Shown piece after piece: positions 18,517-27,431 of a stretch of 54,998 nucleotides of DNA. The stretch is from Streptomyces nymphaeiformis (lineage in GTDB: Bacteria > Actinomycetota > Actinomycetes > Streptomycetales > Streptomycetaceae). Under the pieces are notes generated by a model. It did no database searches, was not told the origin of the DNA, and worked only from the letters and a program-made list of their open reading frames with translations. Positions within the stretch are counted from its first letter, which is position 1, and every line of letters starts with the position of its first letter. The DNA is taken from assembly GCF_014203895.1 (NCBI RefSeq), contig NZ_JACHJY010000019.1:1-54998 (forward strand), in the 5' to 3' direction. A program made the translations under genes and the position numbers.

Positions 18517-19509
18517 TCAGCCGCCGTGCCGGTGCAGGGCGACGTGCACGGTGTCGAGAACCTGGACGAGGGCGGCGCGGGCGGAGTCCGTGTCGCGGAG
18601 CGGATCGAGCACCATGAAGCCGTGGACCGTCCCCTGGTAGCGCATGGACACCACCGGTACGCCGGCCGCCCGCAGCTTCGTCGCGTACGCCTCGCCCTCG
18701 TCGCGCACCACGTCGGCCTCGCTGGTGACCACCAGTGCCGGAGGGAGACCGGCGAGCTGCTCCAGGGACGCCCTCAGCGGCGATGCCGTGACCTGGTTCC
18801 GCTGCCGTACGTCGGGCAGGTACTGGTCCCAGAACCAGCGCATGGTCGCACCGTCGAGGAAGTAGCCGGTGGCGAACTCCCGGTAGGAGGGCGTGTCGAA
18901 GCCGGCGTCGGTGACCGGGCAGAGCAGCACTTGCTGCAGCAGCCGCACCCCTCCGCGCTCCTTGGCGAGCAGCGTCAGTGCCGCCACCAGGTTGCCGCCC
19001 GCCGAGTCACCCACGGCGGCCATCCGGCTTCCGTCCAGGCCGATCTCGCCGCCCCGCTCGCAGACCCACTTCGCGACGGCGTAGCACTGCTCGACGGCGA
19101 CCGGATACCGCGCCTCGGGGGCGCGCTCGTACTCGACGAAGACCACGGCCGCGTCCGTGCCGAGGGCGAACGCGCGCACCAGACGTTCATGGGTGCCGGC
19201 GTCGCCCAGAACCCAGCCGAGACCGTGCAGGAACAGCACGACGGGCATCTCGCCGACGCTGTCGGGCGGCCTGACCACCTGCACCCGTACGTGACCGGTC
19301 GGCCCGCCCGGCAGGGCGAACCACTCGCTGGAGACGGCCTCCTCGTCGCGAGGGTCGGGGCCGTCCGTGCCCTGGAGACGCGCGAGGTCCAGACGGGCCT
19401 GTTCCAGGTCCTGGTCGCGCGCCGACGGCGGGCAGGCGTGCCGGGACACGAACGCCCGGGTGGGGCGGTCCAGGACCGGGCGAGGGGACGAAGGGACGAA
19501 GTCGGTCAC
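18517..19509 (-). CDS. HSL-type alpha/beta hydrolase (esterase/lipase)
   Basis: A 330-aa esterase of the hormone-sensitive-lipase group. The start is placed at GTG 19509, which has AGGAG 8 bp upstream; longer in-frame extensions are Pro/Arg-rich and not protein-like. The nucleophile elbow is GDSAGG (167-172, Ser169). The acid is in SEADVVRDEGE and the base in GTVHGF. The oxyanion motif reads HGLG (95-98) instead of the usual HGGG, with the rest of the motif (GWVLGD) normal. It should hydrolyse short acyl esters; the specific substrate is unknown. It converges with the STAND gene, with only 35 bp between stops. Confidence 0.9.
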   Translation of the reverse strand: MTDFVPSSPRPVLDRPTRAFVSRHACPPSARDQDLEQARLDLARLQGTDGPDPRDEEAVSSEWFALPGGPTGHVRVQVVRPPDSVGEMPVVLFLHGLGWVLGDAGTHERLVRAFALGTDAAVVFVEYERAPEARYPVAVEQCYAVAKWVCERGGEIGLDGSRMAAVGDSAGGNLVAALTLLAKERGGVRLLQQVLLCPVTDAGFDTPSYREFATGYFLDGATMRWFWDQYLPDVRQRNQVTASPLRASLEQLAGLPPALVVTSEADVVRDEGEAYATKLRAAGVPVVSMRYQGTVHGFMVLDPLRDTDSARAALVQVLDTVHVALHRHGG

Positions 19510-19646
19510 ACACGGTCTCCTGCCGAGAGGGACTGAAGCGAAAGGGTGGTGCGGCGCACGGGTCCCCGCTCGGGCGGTGGAACGCCGTGGGGCGACCGCC
19601 GGGCCGGGCCCGGCCGCCGCAGGCACGGGGCGGCCGGAGCAGGACC

Positions 19647-20630
19647 CTACCTGCTGACCGTCGGGGCTCCCCCGAGGTCTTCCCGGGTGGTGCGCAGGTT
19701 GCGCCACTCACGGGGGGAGACGCCGTAGGCGGCGCGGAAGGACCGACTGAAATGGGCCGGGCTGACGAAGCCCCACCTCTGAGCCACGGCGGACACGGTG
19801 GGAGCCGTCCTGCCACGGCGGGCCAGTTCGCGGCCGCACTCCTCCAGACGTCGTTGCCGGATGAGTTGGCCGACCGTGGTCCCCTCGCCTTCGAACAGCC
19901 GGTGCAGGTACCGGACGGAGATCCGTTGCGCCCGGGCGATGCGCTCCGGCGACAGATCCGGGTCGCCCAGGTTCCGGTTGATGTGGTCACGGACGCGCAG
20001 CACCAGATCGCTCGGTGCGGCCGCGTCCGTGCCGCCCGGGTGGGCCCGCTCCGCGATCAGGGTGGCGAACAGCTCGACGACGTTGCCGGCCAGCCGGTCC
20101 GCGACGGTCGGCGGGTAGCCGGCGGCGGGGGAGGAGGCCAGGGTGGCCAGGAACGGGAGCAGCATCGCGCCGAAACCGTCTCCGGTGCCGATGGCGTTGC
20201 CCGTGACCTGCCGGATGTCGCTGTCCGACACGCCCAGTGTGCGGCGCGGAAGCTGGAAGACGTGCGTGGCGAACCGCTGCGGATAGTCGAAGGAGTACGG
20301 CCGGGTCGTGTCGTACACCACCAGGTCGCCCTCACCCACCTCGGCCCGCCTGCCGTCCTGGACGAAGGTGGCCGTGCCGGACATCTGGACGCCGACCGCC
20401 ACCAGCGCCTCGGGCGACCTGGCGATGAGTTCCGGCGTGCGGCTGACCCGCTCCGCGTCGGCCTCCACGGTGGAGACCTGGAGATACCCGAGACGGTCGG
20501 TGGCGATCCGGCCGTCGAACGGCCCGTCGCTCCGAGGGGCGACCTCCACCGGCACCAGCGTCCTGCTCACCGCATCGTTCCAGTACGCGACCTTGTCCTG
20601 GTCCGGCACGGAGGCGGTCGTCAACACCAC
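19647..20630 (-). CDS. AraC-family transcriptional regulator
   Basis: About 327 aa. The N-terminal part fits the AraC-binding-like domain that opens with VVLTTASVP...AYWNDAVSRTLVPVEV; the C-terminal part is the double helix-turn-helix (IARAQRISVRYLHRLFEG and WGFVSPAHFSRSFRAAYGVSPREW). I place the start at GTG 20630; a TTG at 20636, six bases upstream, sits 5 bp after GGAG and is equally possible. The open frame continues upstream but codes Arg/Pro-rich sequence and is not part of the gene. It is upstream of and in the same direction as the HSL esterase, and downstream of the molybdopterin-domain gene. Confidence 0.85.
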   Translation of the reverse strand: MVLTTASVPDQDKVAYWNDAVSRTLVPVEVAPRSDGPFDGRIATDRLGYLQVSTVEADAERVSRTPELIARSPEALVAVGVQMSGTATFVQDGRRAEVGEGDLVVYDTTRPYSFDYPQRFATHVFQLPRRTLGVSDSDIRQVTGNAIGTGDGFGAMLLPFLATLASSPAAGYPPTVADRLAGNVVELFATLIAERAHPGGTDAAAPSDLVLRVRDHINRNLGDPDLSPERIARAQRISVRYLHRLFEGEGTTVGQLIRQRRLEECGRELARRGRTAPTVSAVAQRWGFVSPAHFSRSFRAAYGVSPREWRNLRTTREDLGGAPTVSR

Positions 20631-20911
20631 GCTCAATTTCTCTCCGCTCAGGGAAACGACTCCGGGGCTGCCACGGGCGGGAACAGGACGCCGCGCCTCC
20701 CCGGAGGACGGCGGCCGGGCACGGCTCGTCGTACGGGCGACGACCTCGCCGGCGCGCAACCGGACCGCCTCGGCGAGGTCCGGGCTCCCGCCCGCACCGA
20801 ACAGCCAAGCAGCGAGCCGTTTCCGTCTCCAGGCAGAACCACGGGCAGGGAAACCGGCAGAACGCGACGCCGGCCGCGTGCCCGGAACGGGGAGGACCAG
20901 CCCTTCGTCTC

Positions 20912-21412
20912 CTACGAAGGGCTTCCGGGAAGCCGGTGGGTGCCGATCCAGATCCCGGTGACGGCGCTGACGTAGCGGGCGCCGCAGCGGTCGGACGGGA
21001 CGACGAGCTGGGCGCCGGCCGCGTCGAGGTCCTCGTCGTCCATGCGGGTCGCGAGCAGCACGGGGGCGTTGCCGAAGTCGGCGTCGATCTCCGCCCACGA
21101 CAGGACCGCGTGGTGCCCGTCCCCGCCGCTCACGGACACCAGGAAGCGCGAGCGTTCCTTACGGCGGGAGGGGTCGAAGCCAGGTCGTGCCACGGCCATG
21201 ACCTCACGCAGCAGCGGTCCGACGAAGGTGTGGCGCTGCGGTCCCGCCGTCGCACAGTCGAAGACCACCTCCGCCCGGTGCTGCTCCCACCCTTCGCGCA
21301 GATCGGCGACGGTGAGGGCGGCCGGATCGGCCACATCCCCCCACAGGGTGAAGGATCCGGGTGCGGGCGTGGTCCCGGGCGTCGTGTGCGGTGCGGTGCT
21401 CGGTCGGCTCAT
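20912..21412 (-). CDS. small molybdopterin-dependent oxidoreductase-domain protein
   Basis: A 166-aa protein with the core of the sulfite-oxidase-type molybdopterin-binding fold: FTLWGDVADPAALTVADLRE, then VVFDCATAGPQRHTFVG, LLREVM, FLVSVSGGDGHHAVLSWAEID, and a final VSAVTGIWIGT strand. It is much shorter than SuoX or YedY enzymes and has no signal peptide, heme or dimerisation domain. The ATG at 21412 is preceded by GAGGGG. Actinobacteria carry such mini-domains of unknown function. It sits next to the xanthine dehydrogenase operon, another molybdoenzyme. Whether it binds the cofactor at all is not established. Confidence 0.75.
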   Translation of the reverse strand: MSRPSTAPHTTPGTTPAPGSFTLWGDVADPAALTVADLREGWEQHRAEVVFDCATAGPQRHTFVGPLLREVMAVARPGFDPSRRKERSRFLVSVSGGDGHHAVLSWAEIDADFGNAPVLLATRMDDEDLDAAGAQLVVPSDRCGARYVSAVTGIWIGTHRLPGSPS

Positions 21413-21557
21413 CGTCAGTCCCCTCGGGCGGCGGTGCGGCGGCTGCGCGCAGTGATACCCGACCGCCGGAGTGGGGAATCGTGTTTGCCAGCTGAACAAG
21501 GCCTGTCATCCGGTATTTGTGAGCTTGATACGAGTCGATGGCTCACATCCTCCCGGT

Positions 21558-24341
21558 CTATCGACCGATGTTCCGCGCCTTCCGGTCCAGGGCGAGCCAG
21601 ACACGGTCGCGGGTCACCGGCAGCTCGGTGAAGCGGATGCCCGTGGCGTCGCGCAGGGCGTTGGCGAACGCGGGGGCGACCGGGTTGAAGGGGCTCTCGC
21701 TCATCGACTTGGCGCCGAGCGGGCCGATCGCGTCGGACGTCTCGGTGAAGTGGACCTCGGTGCGCGGGACGTCCGCGTACTGGGGGAGCCGGTAGCGGCG
21801 GAAGGCGGCGGTGGTGACCTCCCCGCGTTCGTCGGTACGGACGTTCTCGAAGAGGGTCGCGCCGAGGGCCTGGGCGACGCCGCCCTCGACCTGGCCGCGG
21901 CACTGCATGGGGTTCACGACCTTGCCGGCGTCGGCCGCGTGGACGCTGCGGAGGATGCGGATCTCGCCGGTCGCGGGGTCGACGGCGAGGCGGAACCACT
22001 GGGCGTTGAAGGCCACCGAGCGCGGCGAGCCGCCCCAGTGGCCGTCGGCCGAGAGTTCGTCCGCGGCGCCGAGGGCGTGCCCCGCCTCGTACAACTCCTT
22101 GAGCGTGACGAGCCGGCCGGCGCAGTCCACGGACTCGGCGCCGAGCACGCACAGGTGCCGGGCCGCCCCCGTGTGCCGGGCGGCCAGGGTGCGCAGCCGT
22201 TCTGCCAGGGCGGTCGCGGCGAGCAGGACGGCCTTGCCGGCGACGACGGTGCCGGCGGAACCGAAGGCGCCGGTGTCGTGGCGTACGACGTCGGTGTCGG
22301 ACTGGCGGACGGCGAGGCGGTCCTCGGTGGTGTTCAGAGCCCCGGCGGTGATCTGCTGGTGGACCGTGGTGGTGCCGTTGCCGAACTCGGCGGTGCCGAC
22401 GGCGATGTCGTACGTGCCGTCCTCCAGCAGGGAGACGCGGGCGTCGGCGTAGTGGCCGCCCGGCGGTCCGGTCGCGATCATCGCCATGCCCGTGCCCTGC
22501 CCGATCAGCCAGCCCTCGGGCGCCTCCTCGGCACTGCGGTCCTCCGCAATGGCCTTCCGCACCACGGAGAGGCACTGGTCGAGGCCGTAGGAGGCGATGT
22601 GGAGGTCGTCCTCCTCGCCGATCGGGCTGTGCAGGGACTCGCCCGGGCCGATGACGTTCTTCTCGCGGAAGACCAGCGGGTCCATGCCGAGGCGGCGGGC
22701 CAGTTCGTCCATCACGGACTCGACGGCGAAGGTGACCTGGCCCAGGCCGTAGCCGCGGAAGGCGCCGGCCGGGACGACGTTGGTGTAGACGGAGAAGGCG
22801 TCGACCTTCTTGTGCGGGGCGCGGTAGACGGCGAAGGACTCGCCGACGCTGTGGAACATCACCGCCGGGCCGTGATTGCCGTACGCGCCGGTGTCGGACA
22901 CCACCCGCATCTGCACGGCGGTCAGCGTCCCGTCTTCGCGTGCCCCGACCTTGATGCCGATGGTGAACGGGTGCCGGGTGGTCGCCCCGTAGAACTGCTC
23001 CGCACGCGTGTACTCCAGCTTCACCGGCCGGCGCAGCTTCAGTGCGGCGAGGGTGACGATGTCCTCGGTGAGCATCTCCTGCTTGCCGCCGAACCCGCCG
23101 CCGACGCGGCCCGCGACGACGCGGACCTCGTCCTCCGGCAGGCCGTACAGCGCGCAGAGCGCCCGACGGGTCAGGAACGGCGTCTGGGTGGAGGAACGGA
23201 CGGTCAGCCGTTCCCCCGTACCGTCCTCCTTCGGCTCGAAGTACGCGACGCAGCCGTGGGTCTCCAGGCTCGCGTGCTGCACGCGCTGGGTGCGGAAGGT
23301 CTCCTCGTACACGACGTCCGCCTCGGCGAAGCCGTCCTCCACCGAGCCGATCTCGCCGTGGACCTCGCCCGCGATGTTGTTCTCGACCCGGGCGATGCGC
23401 ACCCCGGGGCCCTTCCCGGCGTGGATGACGGGCGCGCCGGGACGCATCGCCTCCTCCGGGTCGGTGACGTACGGGAGTTCCTCGTACGTGACCTCGATGC
23501 GGCGGCAGCCCTCCTCGGCGGCCTGCTCGCTGTCGGCGACCACCGCCGCGACCCGCTGGCCCACGTACCGGACGACGTCGTCCAGGACCCGGGTGTCGTC
23601 GGGGTCCTCGGTCGGATGCTCGTGGCGGGCGCTGGAGTACAGGGTCCCGGGGGCGTCCTCGTGGGTGAGGACGGCGACCACGCCCGACACGCGCAGGGCT
23701 GCGGCGGCGTCGATCGCGAGGATCCGGGCGTGCGGGTGCGGCGAGCGCAGGAGCTTCATGTGCAGCAGGCCGGGGACCTCGACGTCGAAGGTGTAGCGGG
23801 CGGTGCCGGTGACGACCTGCGGACCGGCCGGCGCACCGACGTTGCGGCCCACGGCCTTCCCCGCGCACGGCCGTTCGGTGTGCCGCACGCCCCGCACCGC
23901 GTCCTCGATCGCCCGGTAGCCCGTGCAGCGACAGATGTTGCCCTTGAAGGCCCGGGGGAGGTCGTCGAGCTTCCCGTCGTCCTGCGCGGTGTCCCGCTCG
24001 GCCTCCAGCGCGGCCGTCGTCATGAGGAAACCGGCCGTGCAGAAGCCGCACTGGTAGCCCTGGGCGTCGAGGAACCTCTGCTGTACGGGGTGCAGTTCGC
24101 CGTCCCGGGAGGCCAGCCCCTCCACCGTGGTGACGGAGCGGCCCTCGGCTCGTACGGCCGGGTACAGGCAGCTGTGCACGGGCTCCCCGTCGACGTGCAC
24201 GGTGCAGGCCCCGCAGTCCCCGGCGTCGCAGCCCTTCTTCACCCCGAACCAGCCACGCTCGCGCAGGTAGGTGCGCAGGCACTGGCCGGCGCGCGGCTCG
24301 GTGTCGAACGGACGGCCGTTGACCTGGATGTCGAAGCTCAT
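21558..24341 (-). CDS. xanthine dehydrogenase family, fused 2Fe-2S and molybdenum subunits
   Basis: A 927-aa fusion. Residues 1-~155 are the iron-sulfur subunit: plant-type 2Fe-2S Cys38, 43, 46 and 58, and second-cluster Cys98, 101, 137 and 139 (QCGFC, ICRCTGYR). Residues ~170-927 are the molybdopterin-binding subunit, with VGGGFGGK and a C-terminal GAKSMSE-SPFNPVAPAFANAL block holding the conserved Glu. In most bacteria these are separate genes. It should hydroxylate a purine or similar heterocycle, passing electrons to FAD on the partner subunit. The ATG overlaps the stop of the FAD subunit by four bases. The divergent PucR regulator supports a purine substrate. Confidence 0.92.
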   Translation of the reverse strand: MSFDIQVNGRPFDTEPRAGQCLRTYLRERGWFGVKKGCDAGDCGACTVHVDGEPVHSCLYPAVRAEGRSVTTVEGLASRDGELHPVQQRFLDAQGYQCGFCTAGFLMTTAALEAERDTAQDDGKLDDLPRAFKGNICRCTGYRAIEDAVRGVRHTERPCAGKAVGRNVGAPAGPQVVTGTARYTFDVEVPGLLHMKLLRSPHPHARILAIDAAAALRVSGVVAVLTHEDAPGTLYSSARHEHPTEDPDDTRVLDDVVRYVGQRVAAVVADSEQAAEEGCRRIEVTYEELPYVTDPEEAMRPGAPVIHAGKGPGVRIARVENNIAGEVHGEIGSVEDGFAEADVVYEETFRTQRVQHASLETHGCVAYFEPKEDGTGERLTVRSSTQTPFLTRRALCALYGLPEDEVRVVAGRVGGGFGGKQEMLTEDIVTLAALKLRRPVKLEYTRAEQFYGATTRHPFTIGIKVGAREDGTLTAVQMRVVSDTGAYGNHGPAVMFHSVGESFAVYRAPHKKVDAFSVYTNVVPAGAFRGYGLGQVTFAVESVMDELARRLGMDPLVFREKNVIGPGESLHSPIGEEDDLHIASYGLDQCLSVVRKAIAEDRSAEEAPEGWLIGQGTGMAMIATGPPGGHYADARVSLLEDGTYDIAVGTAEFGNGTTTVHQQITAGALNTTEDRLAVRQSDTDVVRHDTGAFGSAGTVVAGKAVLLAATALAERLRTLAARHTGAARHLCVLGAESVDCAGRLVTLKELYEAGHALGAADELSADGHWGGSPRSVAFNAQWFRLAVDPATGEIRILRSVHAADAGKVVNPMQCRGQVEGGVAQALGATLFENVRTDERGEVTTAAFRRYRLPQYADVPRTEVHFTETSDAIGPLGAKSMSESPFNPVAPAFANALRDATGIRFTELPVTRDRVWLALDRKARNIGR

Positions 24342-25180
24342 CGGGCGCCTTCCTGGGTGCCGTCGGGGGTGGCCAGTTCACGGCGGACCTCTTCGGCGAG
24401 GCGCAGCGCCATGTGCCGTCGCCACTCGGGCAGTCCGTGGATGTCGTCGAACCACTCGGCGGGCGCGACCGCGGAGTCGATCGCGGTACGCAGCCGGTCC
24501 GCGTCCGGCGGCAACGGGAACCAGAACCGGAAGGGGCGGGTGGTGGCCGCTGTCACCGTCACCGCAAGCGAGCCGTCCGCCGGATCGAGCGTCCCGATGA
24601 CCAGCGCGCCGGAGCGGCCGAGGCCGTACAGCGAGGCCTGCCGGAACGCCGTACGACACTCCAGCGCACGCCCCGGCAATGTCACCGAGCGCAGCAGCTC
24701 GCCCTCCGCGAGGTCCTTGCGCCCGGCGCCGGTGATGAAGTCGACGACCTTCACCCCGCGCAGCGACCCGTCCTGCGCCTGGAGCAGACACGTGCCGTCG
24801 AGCGCGGTGGCGAGCGAGATCATCGGTCCGGCGGGCAGGCCGTTGCACAGGTTCCCGCCGACGGTCGCCATGTTCCAGATCTTGAACGAGGCGAGGAAGG
24901 CCCGGCAGCACTGCTCGAACAGCGGCGCCGCGGGCGCTTCGAGGAGCCGTCGCCCGTAGCGGGACAGCTGGGCGATGGTGCACGTCGCCGCGATCTCCAG
25001 TGAACCGTCCTCGTGCCGGACGAGCGGTTCCCAGCCCATCCGGCTCAGGTCGACCAGCCGGCGCAGATGCGGCTGAGGCTCGGAGAAGAGGTACGTGCCG
25101 CCGCCGAGCCATGCGTCGCCCGGCCGCCACGGCTCGCGCCGGCGCGCGTCCCTCACGTCCGCGATCGTGTGGAGATCCAT
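24338..25180 (-). CDS. xanthine dehydrogenase FAD-binding subunit
   Basis: A 280-aa protein of the CO dehydrogenase/xanthine dehydrogenase medium-chain type. FAD contacts are the WLGGGTYLFSEPQ loop near the N terminus and ATVGGNLCNGLPAGPM in the middle. I start at ATG 25180 (MDLHTIADV); the frame runs upstream but the extra residues do not look like the family. It receives electrons from the 2Fe-2S centres of the fused subunit and passes them to NAD+ or another acceptor. It is first in the operon and is read away from the PucR gene across a 226-bp shared promoter region. Confidence 0.92.
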   Translation of the reverse strand: MDLHTIADVRDARRREPWRPGDAWLGGGTYLFSEPQPHLRRLVDLSRMGWEPLVRHEDGSLEIAATCTIAQLSRYGRRLLEAPAAPLFEQCCRAFLASFKIWNMATVGGNLCNGLPAGPMISLATALDGTCLLQAQDGSLRGVKVVDFITGAGRKDLAEGELLRSVTLPGRALECRTAFRQASLYGLGRSGALVIGTLDPADGSLAVTVTAATTRPFRFWFPLPPDADRLRTAIDSAVAPAEWFDDIHGLPEWRRHMALRLAEEVRRELATPDGTQEGAR

Positions 25181-25406
25181 CCCTGCCCATGCCTTCCGAC
25201 CGGTGTCTTCAGGCCAGTGAAGCCGGGGGAGAGCGGCGGAACGACTGGACGGGAAGCTGGAAAAACTCCACCTCGCAGGGGCGTGTCCTGGATGATCAAC
25301 CAAGAGCTGTTTTGCGCTTTCGATCGGGCATCTACGATGTCTTCTCTCGCATCCACCTCGTGAATGTGAGAGTGGGCCCGTCCCGCGACCGCGCTAGGAG
25401 CCTCTT
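25181..25406. promoter_or_regulatory. divergent promoter region of xdh operon and pucR, with near-palindrome
   Basis: The 226 bp between the two divergent starts hold a 14-bp near-palindrome TGGATGATCAACCA at 25289-25302 (12 of 14 positions symmetric, with core TGATCA), a candidate operator for the PucR protein. On the plus strand TACGAT at 25333-25338 resembles a -10 element with a poor -35 17 bp before it. AGGAG at 25396-25400 is the ribosome site for pucR. No gene is seen inside. Confidence 0.4.
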
Positions 25407-26939
25407 ATGCACGTCGGCCATCTCCTCCGTCTCGACCGTCTGGACCTCTCCCTCGTGTGGGGTGACGAGGCGCTGCTCGGCCAGGAGATCGGCGGCGTGA
25501 CGGCGACGGATCTGGAGGATCCGGCGCGGTTTCTGCAGCCGGGGGAGATCGTCCTCAGCGGGCTCGTGTGGTGGAGCCGGGACGGTGATCCGGGCAAGAC
25601 CGAGCGCTTCGTCTCCGCTCTGCGCGAGGCGGGAGCGGTGGCGCTCCTCGCGGGGGAGGAGACCCACGGCGAGGTGCCGCGGGAGCTGGCCGAGGCGTGC
25701 CGCGTACATCGCGTCGCCCTGATCGCGGTACCGGCGCACACGGCCTTCCGGACGATCACCGAAGCGGTCTACCTCCGGCAGTGGAGCGAGCTCAGCCGAC
25801 GGCCCACGGACCACTTCGCGTTGCCTGAGAACGTCCGCGTGGACCTCGACCGCGCCCTGGAGAACGGCGCGACGGCGGGTGAGCTGCTCGCCCGGGCGTT
25901 CGCCCATCTCGGCACGCCGGCCTGTCACCTGCTGACGAGCAGCGGCCGTACGGTCGCCAGGACGAGTGCCGCACGAACGGAACTGCCCGCCGGGCGGGCC
26001 GCGGAACTCGTACGCGGCGGGCACGGTACGACGGTACGGGTCGAAGCCGACGGCGGCACCGCCTACGACGGCTGGCACCTGCACCTGCCCGAGGCGGGCC
26101 AGGTGCCCCCGCGGGTCCTCCAGGAGATCGCCGAGCTCCTCGGCCGGCGCCGGCGCCGGGAGGACCGGAAGCGGGCGGCGACCGGCGCGGCCTTCGCGGA
26201 ACTCGTGGACGCCGTGGCCGCCCCGCGCTTCGACGCCCACCGCGTCCGGAGCGCGCTGGCGTCCTGCGGCCTCGGTGACAGGGACGCGTACACCGTGGTC
26301 GTCGCGGCCCCGGAGACGTCCGGGGATTCCGGAGCCCTCGCCGCACTCACGGAGGCGCTGCGTCACGTCCCCTCCGTGGCGTTCGCCGTCGCCGACGGCC
26401 CCGGTGGTGAGGCGATGGCGGTGGTCGCACACACGAGGGACGCGGCATCGGGGATGCGGGCTCGGCTGGGCGACGTATGGCCGCTGATCCACGCCTGCGG
26501 CCCGGACACCACCCTGCACGCGGGTGTGAGCGGGCCTGCCGCCGGCCCCGAGGGGCTGAACACCGCGCTGACCCAGGCCCGTTACGCCCTGGAGGCGGTA
26601 CGCGCGGGGGCGCCGTCGCCGTCGCGCGTCGCCGGACTCGGGGACCTCGACGGGCTGGGCAAGCTGATGGCGGGCATCCCCGTCGACGTGCGGAACGTCT
26701 ACCGCGAGACGGTCCTGGGACCGCTCCTCGGCGCCGGCCGGGGGTCGGGCACGATGCTCCTGGAGACCTTGGAGGTCTTCCTGGCGCACGACTGCTCGTG
26801 GGCGAGGACGGCAGAGGCCCTCCACGTCCACGTCAACACGGTCCACTACCGCATCGAACGCATCGAGGCCCTCACCGGCCGGGACCTGTCACGGCTCGAC
26901 CACAAGGTGGACCTGCGCGCGGCACTGCTCTGCCACTGA
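25407..26939 (+). CDS. pucR: PucR-family purine catabolism regulator
   Basis: A 510-aa regulator with the full family layout. An N-terminal PucR domain (about 1-125; opens LLRLDRLDLSLVWGDEALLGQEIGG, then LQPGEIVLSGLVWW) is followed by a GGDEF-like middle region and a C-terminal helix-turn-helix (LETLEVFLAHDCSWARTAEALHVHVNTVHYRIERIEALTG). AGGAG lies 7 bp before the ATG. In Bacillus, PucR controls xanthine dehydrogenase and other purine-breakdown genes. Here it is divergent from a xanthine dehydrogenase operon, which fits the same role. The inducer is not visible. The gene ends 21 bp from the convergent TOBE gene. Confidence 0.88.
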   Translation: MHVGHLLRLDRLDLSLVWGDEALLGQEIGGVTATDLEDPARFLQPGEIVLSGLVWWSRDGDPGKTERFVSALREAGAVALLAGEETHGEVPRELAEACRVHRVALIAVPAHTAFRTITEAVYLRQWSELSRRPTDHFALPENVRVDLDRALENGATAGELLARAFAHLGTPACHLLTSSGRTVARTSAARTELPAGRAAELVRGGHGTTVRVEADGGTAYDGWHLHLPEAGQVPPRVLQEIAELLGRRRRREDRKRAATGAAFAELVDAVAAPRFDAHRVRSALASCGLGDRDAYTVVVAAPETSGDSGALAALTEALRHVPSVAFAVADGPGGEAMAVVAHTRDAASGMRARLGDVWPLIHACGPDTTLHAGVSGPAAGPEGLNTALTQARYALEAVRAGAPSPSRVAGLGDLDGLGKLMAGIPVDVRNVYRETVLGPLLGAGRGSGTMLLETLEVFLAHDCSWARTAEALHVHVNTVHYRIERIEALTGRDLSRLDHKVDLRAALLCH

Positions 26940-26960
26940 CGGTCCGCGCGCCGGACGCGG

Positions 26961-27359
26961 TCAGGGCAGGTCGATGTGCACGCTCGTGGACTTCACCCGG
27001 GCGGTCACCGTGACCCCGACGTCGAGCCCCAGCTCCTCCACGGCCTCCCGCGTCACCAGCGAGACCAGCCGGTGCGGGCCCGACTGGACCTCCACCTGCG
27101 CGGCGACGTCGTCCATCCGCACCCCCGTGACGATCCCCACGAAGGAGTTCCGGACGGAGGTGGGCACGTCGTCCTCGGGAACGGCATGGAGCCCGGCGCC
27201 CCGCTCCTGTGCGAAGCGGGCCAGAGCCGTCCCCTCGATCACCCGCTTGCCGGCCCCGTCCCGCTCCATGGCGAGCTTGCCGCCGTCCGCCCACCGGCGA
27301 ACGGTCTCCGAACTCACTCCGAGCAGCTGCGCGGCCTGCCCAATGCTGTACGACGGCAC
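26961..27359 (-). CDS. HTH-TOBE molybdate/molybdopterin-binding regulator-like protein
   Basis: A 132-aa protein. Residues ~3-50 are a MerR/excisionase-type helix-turn-helix (YSIGQAAQLLGVSSETVRRWADGGKL). Residues ~66-130 are a TOBE/Mop domain (SVRNSFVGIVTGVRMDDVAAQVEV...VTARVKSTSVHI), the fold that binds molybdate. Such proteins usually sit beside modABC molybdate transporters. None is seen here; instead it lies in a molybdoenzyme block with xanthine dehydrogenase and a molybdopterin-domain protein. It may regulate molybdenum supply or act as molybdate storage. It converges with pucR and is the next gene before the peptide ABC operon. Confidence 0.88.
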   Translation of the reverse strand: MPSYSIGQAAQLLGVSSETVRRWADGGKLAMERDGAGKRVIEGTALARFAQERGAGLHAVPEDDVPTSVRNSFVGIVTGVRMDDVAAQVEVQSGPHRLVSLVTREAVEELGLDVGVTVTARVKSTSVHIDLP

Positions 27360-27431
27360 GACCGCACTCTAGGCCACGCGCGCGAAGGGGTACGACGGTG
27401 ACCGCCCGGACGCGCCGGAGGTCCCGGCGAC

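Noticed and set aside
19510..19707. N-terminal extension of the HSL esterase
   Set aside because: The extension is Pro/Arg/Gly-rich with no domain, and a good AGGAG lies before GTG 19509.
21471..24959. A 1162-codon plus-strand frame opposite the xanthine dehydrogenase genes
   Set aside because: Antisense shadow; the minus strand encodes all eight Fe-S Cys and the molybdenum and FAD motifs.
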